From: Paenibacillus sp. oral taxon 786 str. D14
GTDB taxonomy: Bacteria; Bacillota; Bacilli; Paenibacillales; Paenibacillaceae
Direction: 5' to 3'
NCBI RefSeq assembly: GCF_000159955.1
Contig: NZ_GG695973.1
Coordinates: 280,811-344,810 of the forward strand
Length of the DNA stretch: 64,000 nt
In this document: piece after piece, positions 24,546 through 33,277 of the stretch
Numbering within the stretch: the first letter of the stretch is position 1
Layout of the letters: each line of letters starts with the position of its first letter
The notes under the pieces: generated by a model
Database searches by the model: none
What the model saw: only the letters and a program-made list of their open reading frames with translations
Told to the model about the DNA's origin: nothing
Made by a program: the position numbers and the translations under genes

Positions 24546-24606
24546 GCCCTTCTAAGAACAAGAAAAGAACGCCTCCCCGTGAATCTCACAGGGCCAGCGT
24601 CCTTTT
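24546..24606 (-). terminator. terminator after the FMN-binding protein gene
   Basis: Minus-strand GGACGCTGGCCCTGTGA pairs imperfectly with TCACGGGGAGGCGTTC and is followed by TTTTCTTG. Confidence 0.6.
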
Positions 24607-24622
24607 CATTTCAAATCAATGC

Positions 24623-26848
24623 TTATCTTCCGGCGTTCTCAAGCGCGTCCTTGACGGCCTCAATGACTTGTGCGGAAACCGCTTTTACGCCTTCGGTTTC
24701 GCCAAACGCTGCCGGACGATACCCGTATTTATGCAGGGAACCTTCGGCAGTTGGCGTTTCGATTTCCGCCTTGACGGCTTTCTCGTCGGCGGTTAATTGG
24801 TCTTCAGTCTTGATTTTGCCGTTCTCATCCAAATAGAAGACTTCCATTTTGAACGGAATGTTGTTTTGCACCGTCACCATCACGTAAACGGATTTGTCCT
24901 TGTTAATACCGGCGAAAATCCCGTTGATATAAGCCGTTTTGTAAGTCTCGCTGATTTCCGCTTTCTTATAAGCATTTTCGACGGCCGTTTTCAATGCGGT
25001 ACTGCTGCTGGTCGCCCCAGTTACAACATCCATTTGAGCCGCTTGCTCTCTCGTTCCGGCAAACAGCAGATCGCGGGTCAGGATCGGGATCGCTCTAACG
25101 ACTTCAGCGTAAGCCGAAGCGCCGCGGTCCACCATATTCACACCGACGCGATACAGCTTCAGGCCAACGATAACGCCGTTGCGCAGCGTGACATCGGCGC
25201 GGTTCGTCCCTTTGTCGTAAGCGTCGCCGTAGGTCGTGTACGTGCCGTCTTTATAATTGCCTTGCGTTTTCGACGCGTTGTTCAGCAGGTCAGCGAACGC
25301 CGCTCTGGCGGCGAGGGACAGGTTTTCTTGACCTACGATCGGCGTCATGTTCGCGCCTTTTTGAGTCAAGCCTTCGGTTAACTGAGCGACAACGGTTTGT
25401 TGCTCATCCGTCAGCTTGTCGGAAGCGATCAGCTTACCGGCATCATCAAACAGGAAGACTTTTACGTTCGAAACGTGGTCTGCTTTAATGTCAGCCAAAA
25501 CCAGCAATCTGGACAGGTTGTCGACACCGGCAAACGTTCCTTCAAAATACTTCGCTTTCCCCGGAACCTTCAGCGCCTTCTCGAAAGCGCGTTCTACAGC
25601 GAGGTTCCAGCTATGGCTGCTCTCGGTGGCGCCGGCAATCGCATCAACGTCATCCTTGAAGTTCTCGATGTACGAGCCGTTCGCGAGCAGTTTGGCCGTC
25701 ATCGGCGCATTTGCTTTGACCACTTCGGCATAGGCCGTGTCGCCGCGGTCAATCAGGTTGGAACCCAATCTGTACAGCTTCACATCAACCAGCTTGCCGT
25801 TGCGGATGTAGACGTCGGCTCTCTCAACCCCTTTATCGCGGGCAGAACCGTAGGCGGAGTAGAATCCATCAATATATTTCGAATCGTTGTTTACCTTGGC
25901 ATTTTGCTCCGCGTCCCAATATGCGTTCACAGCGGCTTTGTACTCAGCCTCCTGGCCTTTAGAACCAACGGCGCCGGTACCTTTCGCCAACAGCTCGGCT
26001 GCGATCGCTTTCACCAATGCCGCTTGCTCGCTGGTCATATTTGCTTCTTCGATGGCATTGCCGCTGGCGTCAAGCGGATATACTTTGACAGCTGTACGCT
26101 TCGTTGCATCGAAGGTCGCAAACACCATGTATTTGCCTTCCGGATCGACACCCATATGCTCGCCGGCAAAATAAGTGACACCCTTTGGCTTCTCTTTCAA
26201 AGCTCTTTGGAAGGCACGGTCAACGGACAGCTTCCAGCCCTCGCTGGAACGGGTCGCTCCGGACACAACGTCCACTTTGGCGGCCTGCTCCTGCGTTTTG
26301 CCAAGCAGGTCCGCTTTCATCGTTTCGTAAGCGTTCCAGAGGCCGCTATAGTTGTTGCGAACGTCTCTGTCGATCAGCTTAGGGCTTGTTCTGAGCAGCT
26401 CAATCGCGGCGATTTTTCCGTCCTTGATCGTAACTTTGGCCCCTTCGGTCCCTTTGGAATAAGCGTTGCCGTAGGCCACATATACGCCGTCAACATACGG
26501 ACTTTCCGCAGGTTTGACCGCCGAAGTTTTTGCCGGAGTTGTTTTCGTTGTTGTCTTTACAGGAGCTGTTGTCGTTTTTGTAGTTGTTTTGGTCGTAGTT
26601 TTTGTGGTTGTTTTTGTAGTAGTTTTGTTCGTCGTCGACTTGCTTGGCGTAGTTGTCTTGCTTGGTGTCGTTGTCTTGCTTGGTGTTGTGGTTTTGCTAG
26701 GTGTTGTTTCTTTGGTTGGCGTTTCCGATTCCGATGCGGCAGACACCACGTCAATGCTGGTCAGCTTGAAACCGGACGTCCCAACCGTAAGCGACAAGGA
26801 CGATAACACCAACGTCGCGCTTACTGTAAGGCTAATCAGCTTTTTCAA
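24623..26848 (-). CDS. secreted protein with three FMN-binding domains (candidate flavinylated electron-transfer protein)
   Basis: A 741-residue exported protein. A signal segment (KKLISLTVSATLVLSSLSL) is followed by a Thr/Lys/Pro-rich low-complexity linker (residues about 42-115). Three tandem units of about 205 residues follow. Each starts with an FMN_bind-type domain (YVDGVYVAYGNAYSKGTEGA, YIDGFYSAYGSARDKGVERA, YKDGTYTTYGDAYDKGTNRA) and ends with a partner domain (YFAGEHMGVD, YFEGTFAGVD, YINGIFAGIN). The flavinylation-type motif Dxx[ST]GAT is present at residues 193-199 (DVVSGAT) and 607-613 (DVVTGAT). Unit 2 has DAIAGAT at 402-408. The start is TTG at 26848 with GAGAGG 7 bases upstream. 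Covalent FMN attachment by ApbE, and electron transfer, are inferred; no apbE gene is in the window. Confidence 0.85.
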   Translation of the reverse strand: MKKLISLTVSATLVLSSLSLTVGTSGFKLTSIDVVSAASESETPTKETTPSKTTTPSKTTTPSKTTTPSKSTTNKTTTKTTTKTTTKTTTKTTTAPVKTTTKTTPAKTSAVKPAESPYVDGVYVAYGNAYSKGTEGAKVTIKDGKIAAIELLRTSPKLIDRDVRNNYSGLWNAYETMKADLLGKTQEQAAKVDVVSGATRSSEGWKLSVDRAFQRALKEKPKGVTYFAGEHMGVDPEGKYMVFATFDATKRTAVKVYPLDASGNAIEEANMTSEQAALVKAIAAELLAKGTGAVGSKGQEAEYKAAVNAYWDAEQNAKVNNDSKYIDGFYSAYGSARDKGVERADVYIRNGKLVDVKLYRLGSNLIDRGDTAYAEVVKANAPMTAKLLANGSYIENFKDDVDAIAGATESSHSWNLAVERAFEKALKVPGKAKYFEGTFAGVDNLSRLLVLADIKADHVSNVKVFLFDDAGKLIASDKLTDEQQTVVAQLTEGLTQKGANMTPIVGQENLSLAARAAFADLLNNASKTQGNYKDGTYTTYGDAYDKGTNRADVTLRNGVIVGLKLYRVGVNMVDRGASAYAEVVRAIPILTRDLLFAGTREQAAQMDVVTGATSSSTALKTAVENAYKKAEISETYKTAYINGIFAGINKDKSVYVMVTVQNNIPFKMEVFYLDENGKIKTEDQLTADEKAVKAEIETPTAEGSLHKYGYRPAAFGETEGVKAVSAQVIEAVKDALENAGR

Positions 26849-27172
26849 ATGCAATCCTCTCCCTTGTGATTTTCACCGAGTTACGTAAAGCTACATCACC
26901 TGCTCGCCGTTCATGGCATGTTCTTGTTGAATTTTCGACTGTGCTCAGATCACGATTCCGATATAACGCTCTCCAAGCAATCGCGCCCCTCCCTCTTGCA
27001 CGATGTCTATCCCTTGAACCGACCCGACTCTGAATTAATGTGAAGAATTTCACATAACCTGTGAAAAAAATTAGTTGGATCGGTTCCCATTAAATACTAG
27101 GTAATTTGACGCAAAAACGCTGTACGCAAAATCACATAGCCTGAAAGATATGTCACTTTGTTATGGCTTAGC
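26849..27172. other. long 5' region of the FMN-binding protein gene
   Basis: About 320 bases without a gene. It contains the Rex/Fnr-like palindrome at 27039 and a half-site TGTGAAAAA just beyond it (from 27060). No known riboswitch was recognised. Confidence 0.5.
27039..27054. promoter_or_regulatory. Rex/Fnr-type palindrome
   Basis: TGTGAAGAATTTCACA is a perfect TGTGA-N6-TCACA inverted repeat (the B. subtilis Fnr-type motif). It matches the core TGTGAA-N4-TTCACA of the Rex site, missing only the outermost T/A pair. It lies about 190 bases upstream of the FMN-binding protein gene. Confidence 0.6.
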
Positions 27173-27211
27173 TGAAGAAAACAGCCGCCGGGATGGCTCC
27201 CGACGGCTGTT
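27173..27211 (-). terminator. terminator after the decapeptide-repeat gene
   Basis: AACAGCCG and CGGCTGTT with inner CGGGA/TCCCG pairing form a strong stem; TTTTCTTC follows on the minus strand. Confidence 0.85.
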
Positions 27212-27256
27212 ATACAAGCGAGTATTCTAGCTGACTCTATTGTGTTTTAGAAGACG

Positions 27257-30200
27257 TTACTGCGTGTTGCCAATCGCCATCCACGTTACGATTCCGTAGT
27301 TGACGCTAGTGTCCTTCAGCTTGGATATCGTGATGACAGCCGAGCCAGGCGATTGCTCCTTCAGCGAAGTATAATACGCAGGGTGATTGGTCATCGCAAC
27401 GACAACGTAGTTGGACGAAGCAAACGGCGATTCAAATTTGATTTTAACCGTCGCCTCCTCCTCATGAGGCTTCAGCAGGAACGGAACCATGCCAAATTGC
27501 ATCTCCGCCGGCTGGCCTGCCAGCGTGGTTACCGGAGCAAAGTTGAGCTGCTCCACTCCAACGGAGCCCGGCTGCAAGTGGCGAGTCCCAACGGCCTCAT
27601 CCGCTAGTATAGCGCTGTCGACCGCATTTGGCGCCAAATGGGCGTTCTCTACCGACGCTGGCTGCAAATGTTCCGCCCCAACCGCGCCTACAGCCAAAGC
27701 CCCTGCATCCACTGCACCGGGTTGCAGATGCCCCCGGCCGATGGAAGAAGGCTGGATGTCTTCGCCGCCGATCCCTTCCTCAGGCAGCAAACCGTGTTGC
27801 TGAATCTCGGTGGACAGATGCCAAATATTGACGGCTTCGAGAGCGATATGGTGGGCATTCACCGCAGCATCGCTTAAATGCCGGGACTCCACGCTTTCTG
27901 CTGCCAAGTTCGCACTTTGCACGGCGTCCTCGGCCAGGTGATGGCTTTGAACGGCGGCATTTGCCAATTGCTCGCTGTGCACCACGCCTTCCTGCAGATG
28001 GCGAGTGCCTACAACCGCTTCGCCCAGATGGCGTTCCGACACAACGCCTTCCGCCAAATGCTCACCTTGGACTGCTCCATGATCCAAGTGGAAGCCTTGG
28101 ACCGTCCCCTCTGCCAAGTGCACGCCTTGCACGGAACCGGCTTGCAGATGACCACTACCCACCGCTTGCTCGCTCAGCGCTTCGGAGCCAACCGCGCCGG
28201 GTTGCAGATGACGGCTGGTGATGGACGACGGCTTCAGATCCTCCCCGCTGATGCCTTCTGCAGGCAACAGACCATGCTGCTGCAGCTCAGCCGATAAATG
28301 CCAGGCATTCACAGCTTCGGGGGCAAGATGCGAGCTGTCAACCACGGCCTCCCCAAGATGCTGGGAAGTGATGCTGCCTTCGGCCAAATGCCCGCTTTGC
28401 ACGGCGCCTTCAGCTAGATTCCGGCTTTGGACGGACCCATCTGCCAGGTGGCGGTTCAACACGGAACCTGCCTTCAGATGACCGCTGCCCACCGCTTGCT
28501 CGCCTAGGGCTATGGCATTTACCGCACCGGCTTGCAAATGCCGGTTGGTAATCGACCCGGCCTGCAAATCATCCCCGCTGATCCCTTCGGCCGGCAACAG
28601 ACCCTGTTGCTGCAGTTCGGCAGACAAGTGTCCGTGATTCACGGCTTCGGGAGCGATATGGGTGCCTTCCACCACGGCCTCCCCAAGGTGCCGGGACTCC
28701 ACGCTCCCCTCGGCTAAATGCTCGCTTTGCACCGCGCCTGCGATCAAGTTCCGGCTTTGAATGGACCCATCTGCCAGATGGCGATTCAACACGGAACCGC
28801 TCTGTAAGTGGCCGCTGCCAACCGCCTGCTCACCCAGCGCTGTAGCGTTCACCGCACCAGCTTGCAGATGCCGGCTGGTAATCGACCCGGCCTGCAAGTC
28901 ATCCCCACTGATCCCTTCGGCCGGCAACAGACCCTGCTGCTGGAGCTCTGCGGACAAGTGCCCGTAATTTACGGCTTCGGGAGCGATATAGGTGCCTTCC
29001 ACCACCGCCTTTCCAAGGTGCCGTGACTCCACGCTCCCCTCGGCTAAATGCTCGCTTTGCACCGCGCCTTTGGCCAGGTGCTGGCTTTGGACGGACGCCT
29101 TCGCCAGATGGCCGCTTTGCACCGCACCTGCCTGAAGATGGGAGCTGCCAACCGCCTGCTCACCCAGCGCTTTGGAGCCAACTGCGCCTGCCTGCAGGTG
29201 CTGGCTGGCGATAGCTCCCGGCTGCAGAGCCTCCCCGTCGATCCCGGCGACAGGCAGCAGCCCGCTTTGGCGCAAGGCAGGGATCATGTGGGCAGCGCTG
29301 ATCGATTCCGGAGCGATGTGGTAAGATCCGATCACCGAGACTCCGAGGTGGCGGTCAGTCACGCTGCCTTTGGCCAAATGCTCGCTTTGGATCGCCCCTT
29401 CAGCCAAATGCCGGCTTTGGACAGACGCCTCCGCCAGGTGACCGCTTTGCACCGCCCCCTCCTGAAGATGGGAGCTGCCAACCGCCTGCTCACCTAACGC
29501 GTCCGTATCAACCGCACCGGCTTGCAGGTGCAGGCTGGTGATGGCGCCCGCCTGCAGATCCTTACCGCGGATCCCCGCCTCGGGAAGTAACCCGCTCTGC
29601 CGCAACTCGGCAGACAGATGTCCGGCTTCGATGGCTTCGGCGGCAATATGGCGGGAGCCCACGGCTGCGTCGCCCAGGTGGCGTCCCGTTACACTGCCTT
29701 CGGCCAAATGCTTGCTCTGTACAGCCCCAGCGGCCAGATGATCGGCTCCAACCGCGCCAGCGGACAGAGCTTCCGACCCGACGGCACCGGGGGCCAAATG
29801 CCCGGCGTCCACGGCTTGCGCCGCCAGTTTCGGACCGGTCACGCTGCTGTTCGCCAGCTTCGCAACCGTGACCGCCAGATCCCCCAGCTTATCCGTTGTC
29901 ACGCTTTCCGGCGACAGCTTCAAGCTGGTGACCGCATGATCCTGGAGATGCGGCGAGAAGATGACGCCAACCCCCAGGTGCTCCTCCCGAATCGCACCGG
30001 GTGCGATCTGGCCGCGGGTGACGGAGCCCGTCGCCAAATGCCGGGTCTGCACGATACCCGATCCCAAATGGTCGGCCGTGATTTGCTGTGCACCGATGGC
30101 GGACTCCGTCACCGCGGCCGGAGCGATCGCGCGGCTCGTCACACTGTCTTTAGCCAGTTTGTCGGCCGTGACGCTGCCTGGCTGCAGATGATTCGTCGCA

Positions 30201-31642
30201 ACCGCTCCATCCGCCAGGTGCTCCGCGGTCACCTCGGCGGACGCCAGCTTCTGCCGGGTGACCGCCGCATCGGCCAGATGCCATCCCTGCACCGCTTCCG
30301 AAGCAAGGTGACTGCTTTGCACCGCCCCTTCGGACAGGTGCTTGCCGGTAACCGCTCCCCGCGCAAGCTGCGGCGATTGCACGGCCCCTTTGGCCAAGTG
30401 CCGGGTCAATACAGCTTCGTCCGCGATTTTCCCCGGCAGCACGCTTTGATCGGCGATCTTGGACGAGGTTACCGCCTGCTCGATGATATGCGAGGTGCCC
30501 ACAGACTGGTCGGCCAGCTTCGTGGAGGGGATCGATTTATCGGCAAGATGCCGCGCCTGGATGACCTTGTCAGCGATATGCTCCTGACCAATACTGCCAG
30601 GCTGAACATGTTCGCTGCCCACGGCTCCTGACGCAAGATGGTGGGATTCAATCACCATTTCACCTAAATGAGCGGAAGTAACGCTCCCTTCCTGCAGCTG
30701 CTCCGCGCCGACACTGGACCAAGCCAGCAGTTCCCGGTCGATCATACCGGGTGCCAAATGCCGCGAAGTAATGCTGTGATCCGCCAGATGGCGGCTTTCC
30801 ACCGCCCGTTCCGCCAGCTTCTCTCCCGTTACGGAGTGATCGCGCAGCTTCGATGTTGTCACAGAGGCCTCTCCCAGCTTAGAGGTGTCGACCGCTCCGT
30901 TGGCCAAATGCTGCGCATTTACGGCACCGCTGCGGATTTTATCCCCCGTTACAGCTTGGTCCTGCAAGAGCTCGGACGTTACGATCCATTCCGACAGATG
31001 CCGGCTCTCCACCGCCCCTTCTGCCAGCTTCTCCCCGGTGATCACCCGATCCGCCAGCTTCTCCGGGGTGATGCTGCCGTCAACCAGCTTCTCTCCGCCG
31101 ATGGAATGATCCCGGATCGCCCAGCCTTCGATCGAACCGTCAACCAAGTGGCTGCCGTTCACGGAGGAAGGAGCGATTTTGGAGGAGGTCACCGCCCGAT
31201 CGGCCAGCTTGATGTTCTCCACGGCGTAATCGGCGATCCAAGCGGTGTCGATCGTCCCCCGCATGATCCGCGAAGCATCGATCGTATACGGCGCAATTTT
31301 CTCCCCGGTGACGGCCTCATCGATGAGATCGTCGGTATAAATAATGCCCCGTTCTTGGTGCGGCGCGGTTTTTTCACTCAGCAGTTCCTGCAGCGCCTGG
31401 TTTCCGTCAACGTTTCCATGCTCCGGATCTGCTCCGGGTGATGCCGTCGCGGCCTCTTTCTCTTGTTCCGGCAGCGCGGGCAGTACGGGAGCTGGGCTTT
31501 CATGAAGCTCAACCTTCTTGTCTCGGGATCGCAACGATGCCTTTCGTTCCTCAAGCAGCTTAAGCTCGTTGATATTCGGGTTATCTACGTAATAGAGCGA
31601 TTTCTTTGGTCTACTTGATTTTGTTGATTTATGTCTCTTCAA
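27257..31642 (-). CDS. giant decapeptide-repeat protein with WIAG-like C-terminal domain (putative surface filament)
   Basis: A 1461-residue protein with three parts. Residues 1 to about 97 are a charged, non-repetitive head without a signal peptide (KRHKSTKSSRPKKSLYYVD). Residues about 98-1360 are a continuous decapeptide repeat, roughly 125 copies, with pattern [AS]-[VI]-x-[ST]-x-[HK]-[LI]-x-x-[GQ] (AVESRHLADH, SITSRHLAPG, AVTSSKIADQ). From about residue 590 it also shows 110-residue super-repeats beginning LLPAEGISGDDLQ or variants. The last 100 residues are a compact domain (VKIKFESPFASSNYVVVAMT) ending VTWMAIGNTQ. Similar KLADGAVTSAKL-type repeats occur in phage tail fibres and bacterial surface proteins. 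Absence of a signal peptide and a SigK-like promoter suggest a spore-surface fibre. The start is TTG behind AAAGGAG. Confidence 0.8.
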   Translation of the reverse strand: MKRHKSTKSSRPKKSLYYVDNPNINELKLLEERKASLRSRDKKVELHESPAPVLPALPEQEKEAATASPGADPEHGNVDGNQALQELLSEKTAPHQERGIIYTDDLIDEAVTGEKIAPYTIDASRIMRGTIDTAWIADYAVENIKLADRAVTSSKIAPSSVNGSHLVDGSIEGWAIRDHSIGGEKLVDGSITPEKLADRVITGEKLAEGAVESRHLSEWIVTSELLQDQAVTGDKIRSGAVNAQHLANGAVDTSKLGEASVTTSKLRDHSVTGEKLAERAVESRHLADHSITSRHLAPGMIDRELLAWSSVGAEQLQEGSVTSAHLGEMVIESHHLASGAVGSEHVQPGSIGQEHIADKVIQARHLADKSIPSTKLADQSVGTSHIIEQAVTSSKIADQSVLPGKIADEAVLTRHLAKGAVQSPQLARGAVTGKHLSEGAVQSSHLASEAVQGWHLADAAVTRQKLASAEVTAEHLADGAVATNHLQPGSVTADKLAKDSVTSRAIAPAAVTESAIGAQQITADHLGSGIVQTRHLATGSVTRGQIAPGAIREEHLGVGVIFSPHLQDHAVTSLKLSPESVTTDKLGDLAVTVAKLANSSVTGPKLAAQAVDAGHLAPGAVGSEALSAGAVGADHLAAGAVQSKHLAEGSVTGRHLGDAAVGSRHIAAEAIEAGHLSAELRQSGLLPEAGIRGKDLQAGAITSLHLQAGAVDTDALGEQAVGSSHLQEGAVQSGHLAEASVQSRHLAEGAIQSEHLAKGSVTDRHLGVSVIGSYHIAPESISAAHMIPALRQSGLLPVAGIDGEALQPGAIASQHLQAGAVGSKALGEQAVGSSHLQAGAVQSGHLAKASVQSQHLAKGAVQSEHLAEGSVESRHLGKAVVEGTYIAPEAVNYGHLSAELQQQGLLPAEGISGDDLQAGSITSRHLQAGAVNATALGEQAVGSGHLQSGSVLNRHLADGSIQSRNLIAGAVQSEHLAEGSVESRHLGEAVVEGTHIAPEAVNHGHLSAELQQQGLLPAEGISGDDLQAGSITNRHLQAGAVNAIALGEQAVGSGHLKAGSVLNRHLADGSVQSRNLAEGAVQSGHLAEGSITSQHLGEAVVDSSHLAPEAVNAWHLSAELQQHGLLPAEGISGEDLKPSSITSRHLQPGAVGSEALSEQAVGSGHLQAGSVQGVHLAEGTVQGFHLDHGAVQGEHLAEGVVSERHLGEAVVGTRHLQEGVVHSEQLANAAVQSHHLAEDAVQSANLAAESVESRHLSDAAVNAHHIALEAVNIWHLSTEIQQHGLLPEEGIGGEDIQPSSIGRGHLQPGAVDAGALAVGAVGAEHLQPASVENAHLAPNAVDSAILADEAVGTRHLQPGSVGVEQLNFAPVTTLAGQPAEMQFGMVPFLLKPHEEEATVKIKFESPFASSNYVVVAMTNHPAYYTSLKEQSPGSAVITISKLKDTSVNYGIVTWMAIGNTQ
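28263..29915 (-). repeat. 330-bp coding super-repeats inside the decapeptide-repeat gene
   Basis: The codons for Leu-Leu-Pro at the start of each super-repeat recur near 28263, 28595, 28923, 29253 and 29584, about 330 bases apart (11 decapeptides). A further, more distant copy begins near 27783. The copies near 28595 and 28923 are nearly identical, implying recent amplification. Confidence 0.75.
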
Positions 31643-31679
31643 GAGCCGCCCTCTCCTTTGCCAATATAATAATCTTTGG

Positions 31680-31688
31680 TATCATATG
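31680..31688 (-). promoter_or_regulatory. SigK-like -10 element of the decapeptide-repeat gene
   Basis: Minus-strand CATATGATA fits the SigK -10 CATAnnnTA, 38 bases before the start codon, with an AC dinucleotide about 17 bases upstream as the minimal -35. The motif is short, so chance is possible. Confidence 0.35.
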
Positions 31689-31814
31689 CGGGGGGTTAGG
31701 CTCTTGTCACAGCTTTTGGGCCTGATTGCCGCAGCACGCTGCCTCCTGAAAAAAGATGAAATGGTTTCCCCGATTTCTACCGTTTTTAGCAGAACGGCCG
31801 CACGTTACAATAAC

Positions 31815-31826
31815 CTTACGCGTAAG
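31815..31826. promoter_or_regulatory. perfect 12-bp palindrome upstream of the MFS gene
   Basis: CTTACGCGTAAG, about 86 bases before the MFS start codon. It could be an operator for a TetR- or MerR-type regulator not encoded nearby. Confidence 0.35.
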
Positions 31827-31911
31827 AATTCGGAAGGTACGTCGAAGCACGCCAAAGTTCACCGAAGTTCGCGGAACATCCTTTAAGCTCAAGTCTTGGA
31901 GGCAACTAGAC

Positions 31912-33231
31912 ATGAAAACCGATCTCGCCATAAACACCGCTCAGAAAGCATCCGTTAACGTTAGCCCGGCCGTCCCAGAGGCGTCAGAGGAACCTAACAC
32001 GGCCATACTCCTATCTGCTGAAAAAAGCCCCACTACTGCACCAAACCTCGGCTATCGCCGCTCGTTTGCGATCATTTTGACAAGCGTCGTGCTGTTAAGC
32101 TTCGGGGGGAAGCTCTATGAAATCATCCTTCCGCTGATGATGTACGACATTACCCATTCCTCTGTGGCCATGAGCAGTATGAAAACCGCGGAGCTGCTGC
32201 CCAACTTCTTCTTCGCCATCTTCATCGGCGTCTTAGTTGACCGCGTCAACAAAAAACGCTGGATCCTCTGGATGATCGGGCTGCAGGCGATGCTGCTCCT
32301 TGCCTTTGCCGTCTTGTTCCGAAGCGGGATTCATCTGCTGCCGGTCTATTACGCCATCGGCTTCCTGCTGATGACGCTGAATTATGGATATTTTAATGCC
32401 GAAGTCAGTCTTATCAAGCTGAGTGTTCCGGTCCGGGAACTGACAAGCGCCAATGCCAAGCTGAGCTTTGCCGAAACGTTTGTTGGCATTATGGGGCCAG
32501 CGTTGTCCGGTCTGATCCTGATGTTATCCGACATCTCCGATGGATTGCTCATCACGTCGTTCTGTTACCTGATATGCATGGGGTTATTTACTAGACTAAA
32601 ATTGGCGGAGAAAAAAGAAACCCCGCGGCAATCCCGATTCGCCGCGGAGTTTCTGGAGGGCTGGCGCGCCTTTTGCGTGAACAAGCCGCTCGTGTTGATG
32701 ACCGTGTTCGTCGTGTTTCTAAACTGTACGTACACGGTGATCAGTACGACATCGATCTACTACGCCAAGGACGATCTGGGATTGTCCTCCTCCCTGCTAG
32801 CCATTGTACTCTCGGCTTCAGGTGCCGGAGGTCTTGCCGGAAGCTTGCTGCTCAGTCGGTTAAGACAATCCTGGGGCCTGGGCAAGGTGTTTGGCGCATC
32901 CATCTTGCTGAACGTCATCGCTTATCTCCTTCTGTTTCTTAGCGATGGCCTCGTGATGTTTGCAGTCGCCCTTTTCCTATCCGGATTTGCCGCGACCTTG
33001 TACAGCGTGTCGGTGTACGCCTTCCGCCAAGAGCAGACGCCGGCGCCGCTGATGGGACGAATCGCCGGAATTACCGGGACCTGCTTCCGGATCGGCATGC
33101 CTATCGCCGTCTACGCTTCCGGTTGGGTCATCGCCTGGTGGGGCACAAGCGTGATCTTTATCACCTGCGCGATATGGAATCTGATCGTCCTGGCCGTTTA
33201 CGTGCGAACCCGGCTGTGGAACGTTCAGTGA
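31912..33231 (+). CDS. MFS transporter (MFS_3 / enterobactin-exporter-like)
   Basis: A 439-residue membrane protein with about 12 hydrophobic segments after a 50-residue hydrophilic N-terminus. Family features are SLIKLSVPVRELTSANAKLS and the GVLVDRVNKKRWI loop between segments 2 and 3. The C-terminal half has the MGRIAGITGTCFRIGMP stretch common to YfiS/EntS-like exporters. The frame is open from 31756, but GGAGG lies 9 bases before the ATG at 31912. Export of a drug or siderophore-like compound is possible; the substrate is not evident. It is divergent from the decapeptide-repeat gene. Confidence 0.85.
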   Translation: MKTDLAINTAQKASVNVSPAVPEASEEPNTAILLSAEKSPTTAPNLGYRRSFAIILTSVVLLSFGGKLYEIILPLMMYDITHSSVAMSSMKTAELLPNFFFAIFIGVLVDRVNKKRWILWMIGLQAMLLLAFAVLFRSGIHLLPVYYAIGFLLMTLNYGYFNAEVSLIKLSVPVRELTSANAKLSFAETFVGIMGPALSGLILMLSDISDGLLITSFCYLICMGLFTRLKLAEKKETPRQSRFAAEFLEGWRAFCVNKPLVLMTVFVVFLNCTYTVISTTSIYYAKDDLGLSSSLLAIVLSASGAGGLAGSLLLSRLRQSWGLGKVFGASILLNVIAYLLLFLSDGLVMFAVALFLSGFAATLYSVSVYAFRQEQTPAPLMGRIAGITGTCFRIGMPIAVYASGWVIAWWGTSVIFITCAIWNLIVLAVYVRTRLWNVQ

Positions 33232-33277
33232 GCTGATACCCTTCTACAACCCATGCCGGTCCATCGCAAGCAAACAT

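Noticed and set aside
25397..26806. 469-residue open frame on the plus strand across the FMN-binding protein gene
   Set aside because: Antisense of a repetitive, Thr/Lys-rich coding sequence; the poly-Val/Cys-rich end is the mirror of the Thr/Lys linker.
26855..27038. Possible riboswitch (such as c-di-GMP) in the long leader of the FMN-binding protein gene
   Set aside because: None of the conserved riboswitch core segments could be found on the minus strand, and no terminator or sequestering stem is evident.
29618..30631. 337-residue open frame on the plus strand inside the decapeptide-repeat gene
   Set aside because: The repeat structure of the real gene leaves a mirrored frame open; its repeats are simply the complement.
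27780..30900. CRISPR-like appearance of regularly spaced 30-bp repeats
   Set aside because: The 30-bp period is three bases times a ten-residue coding repeat, in one continuous reading frame, with no unique spacers and no cas genes.
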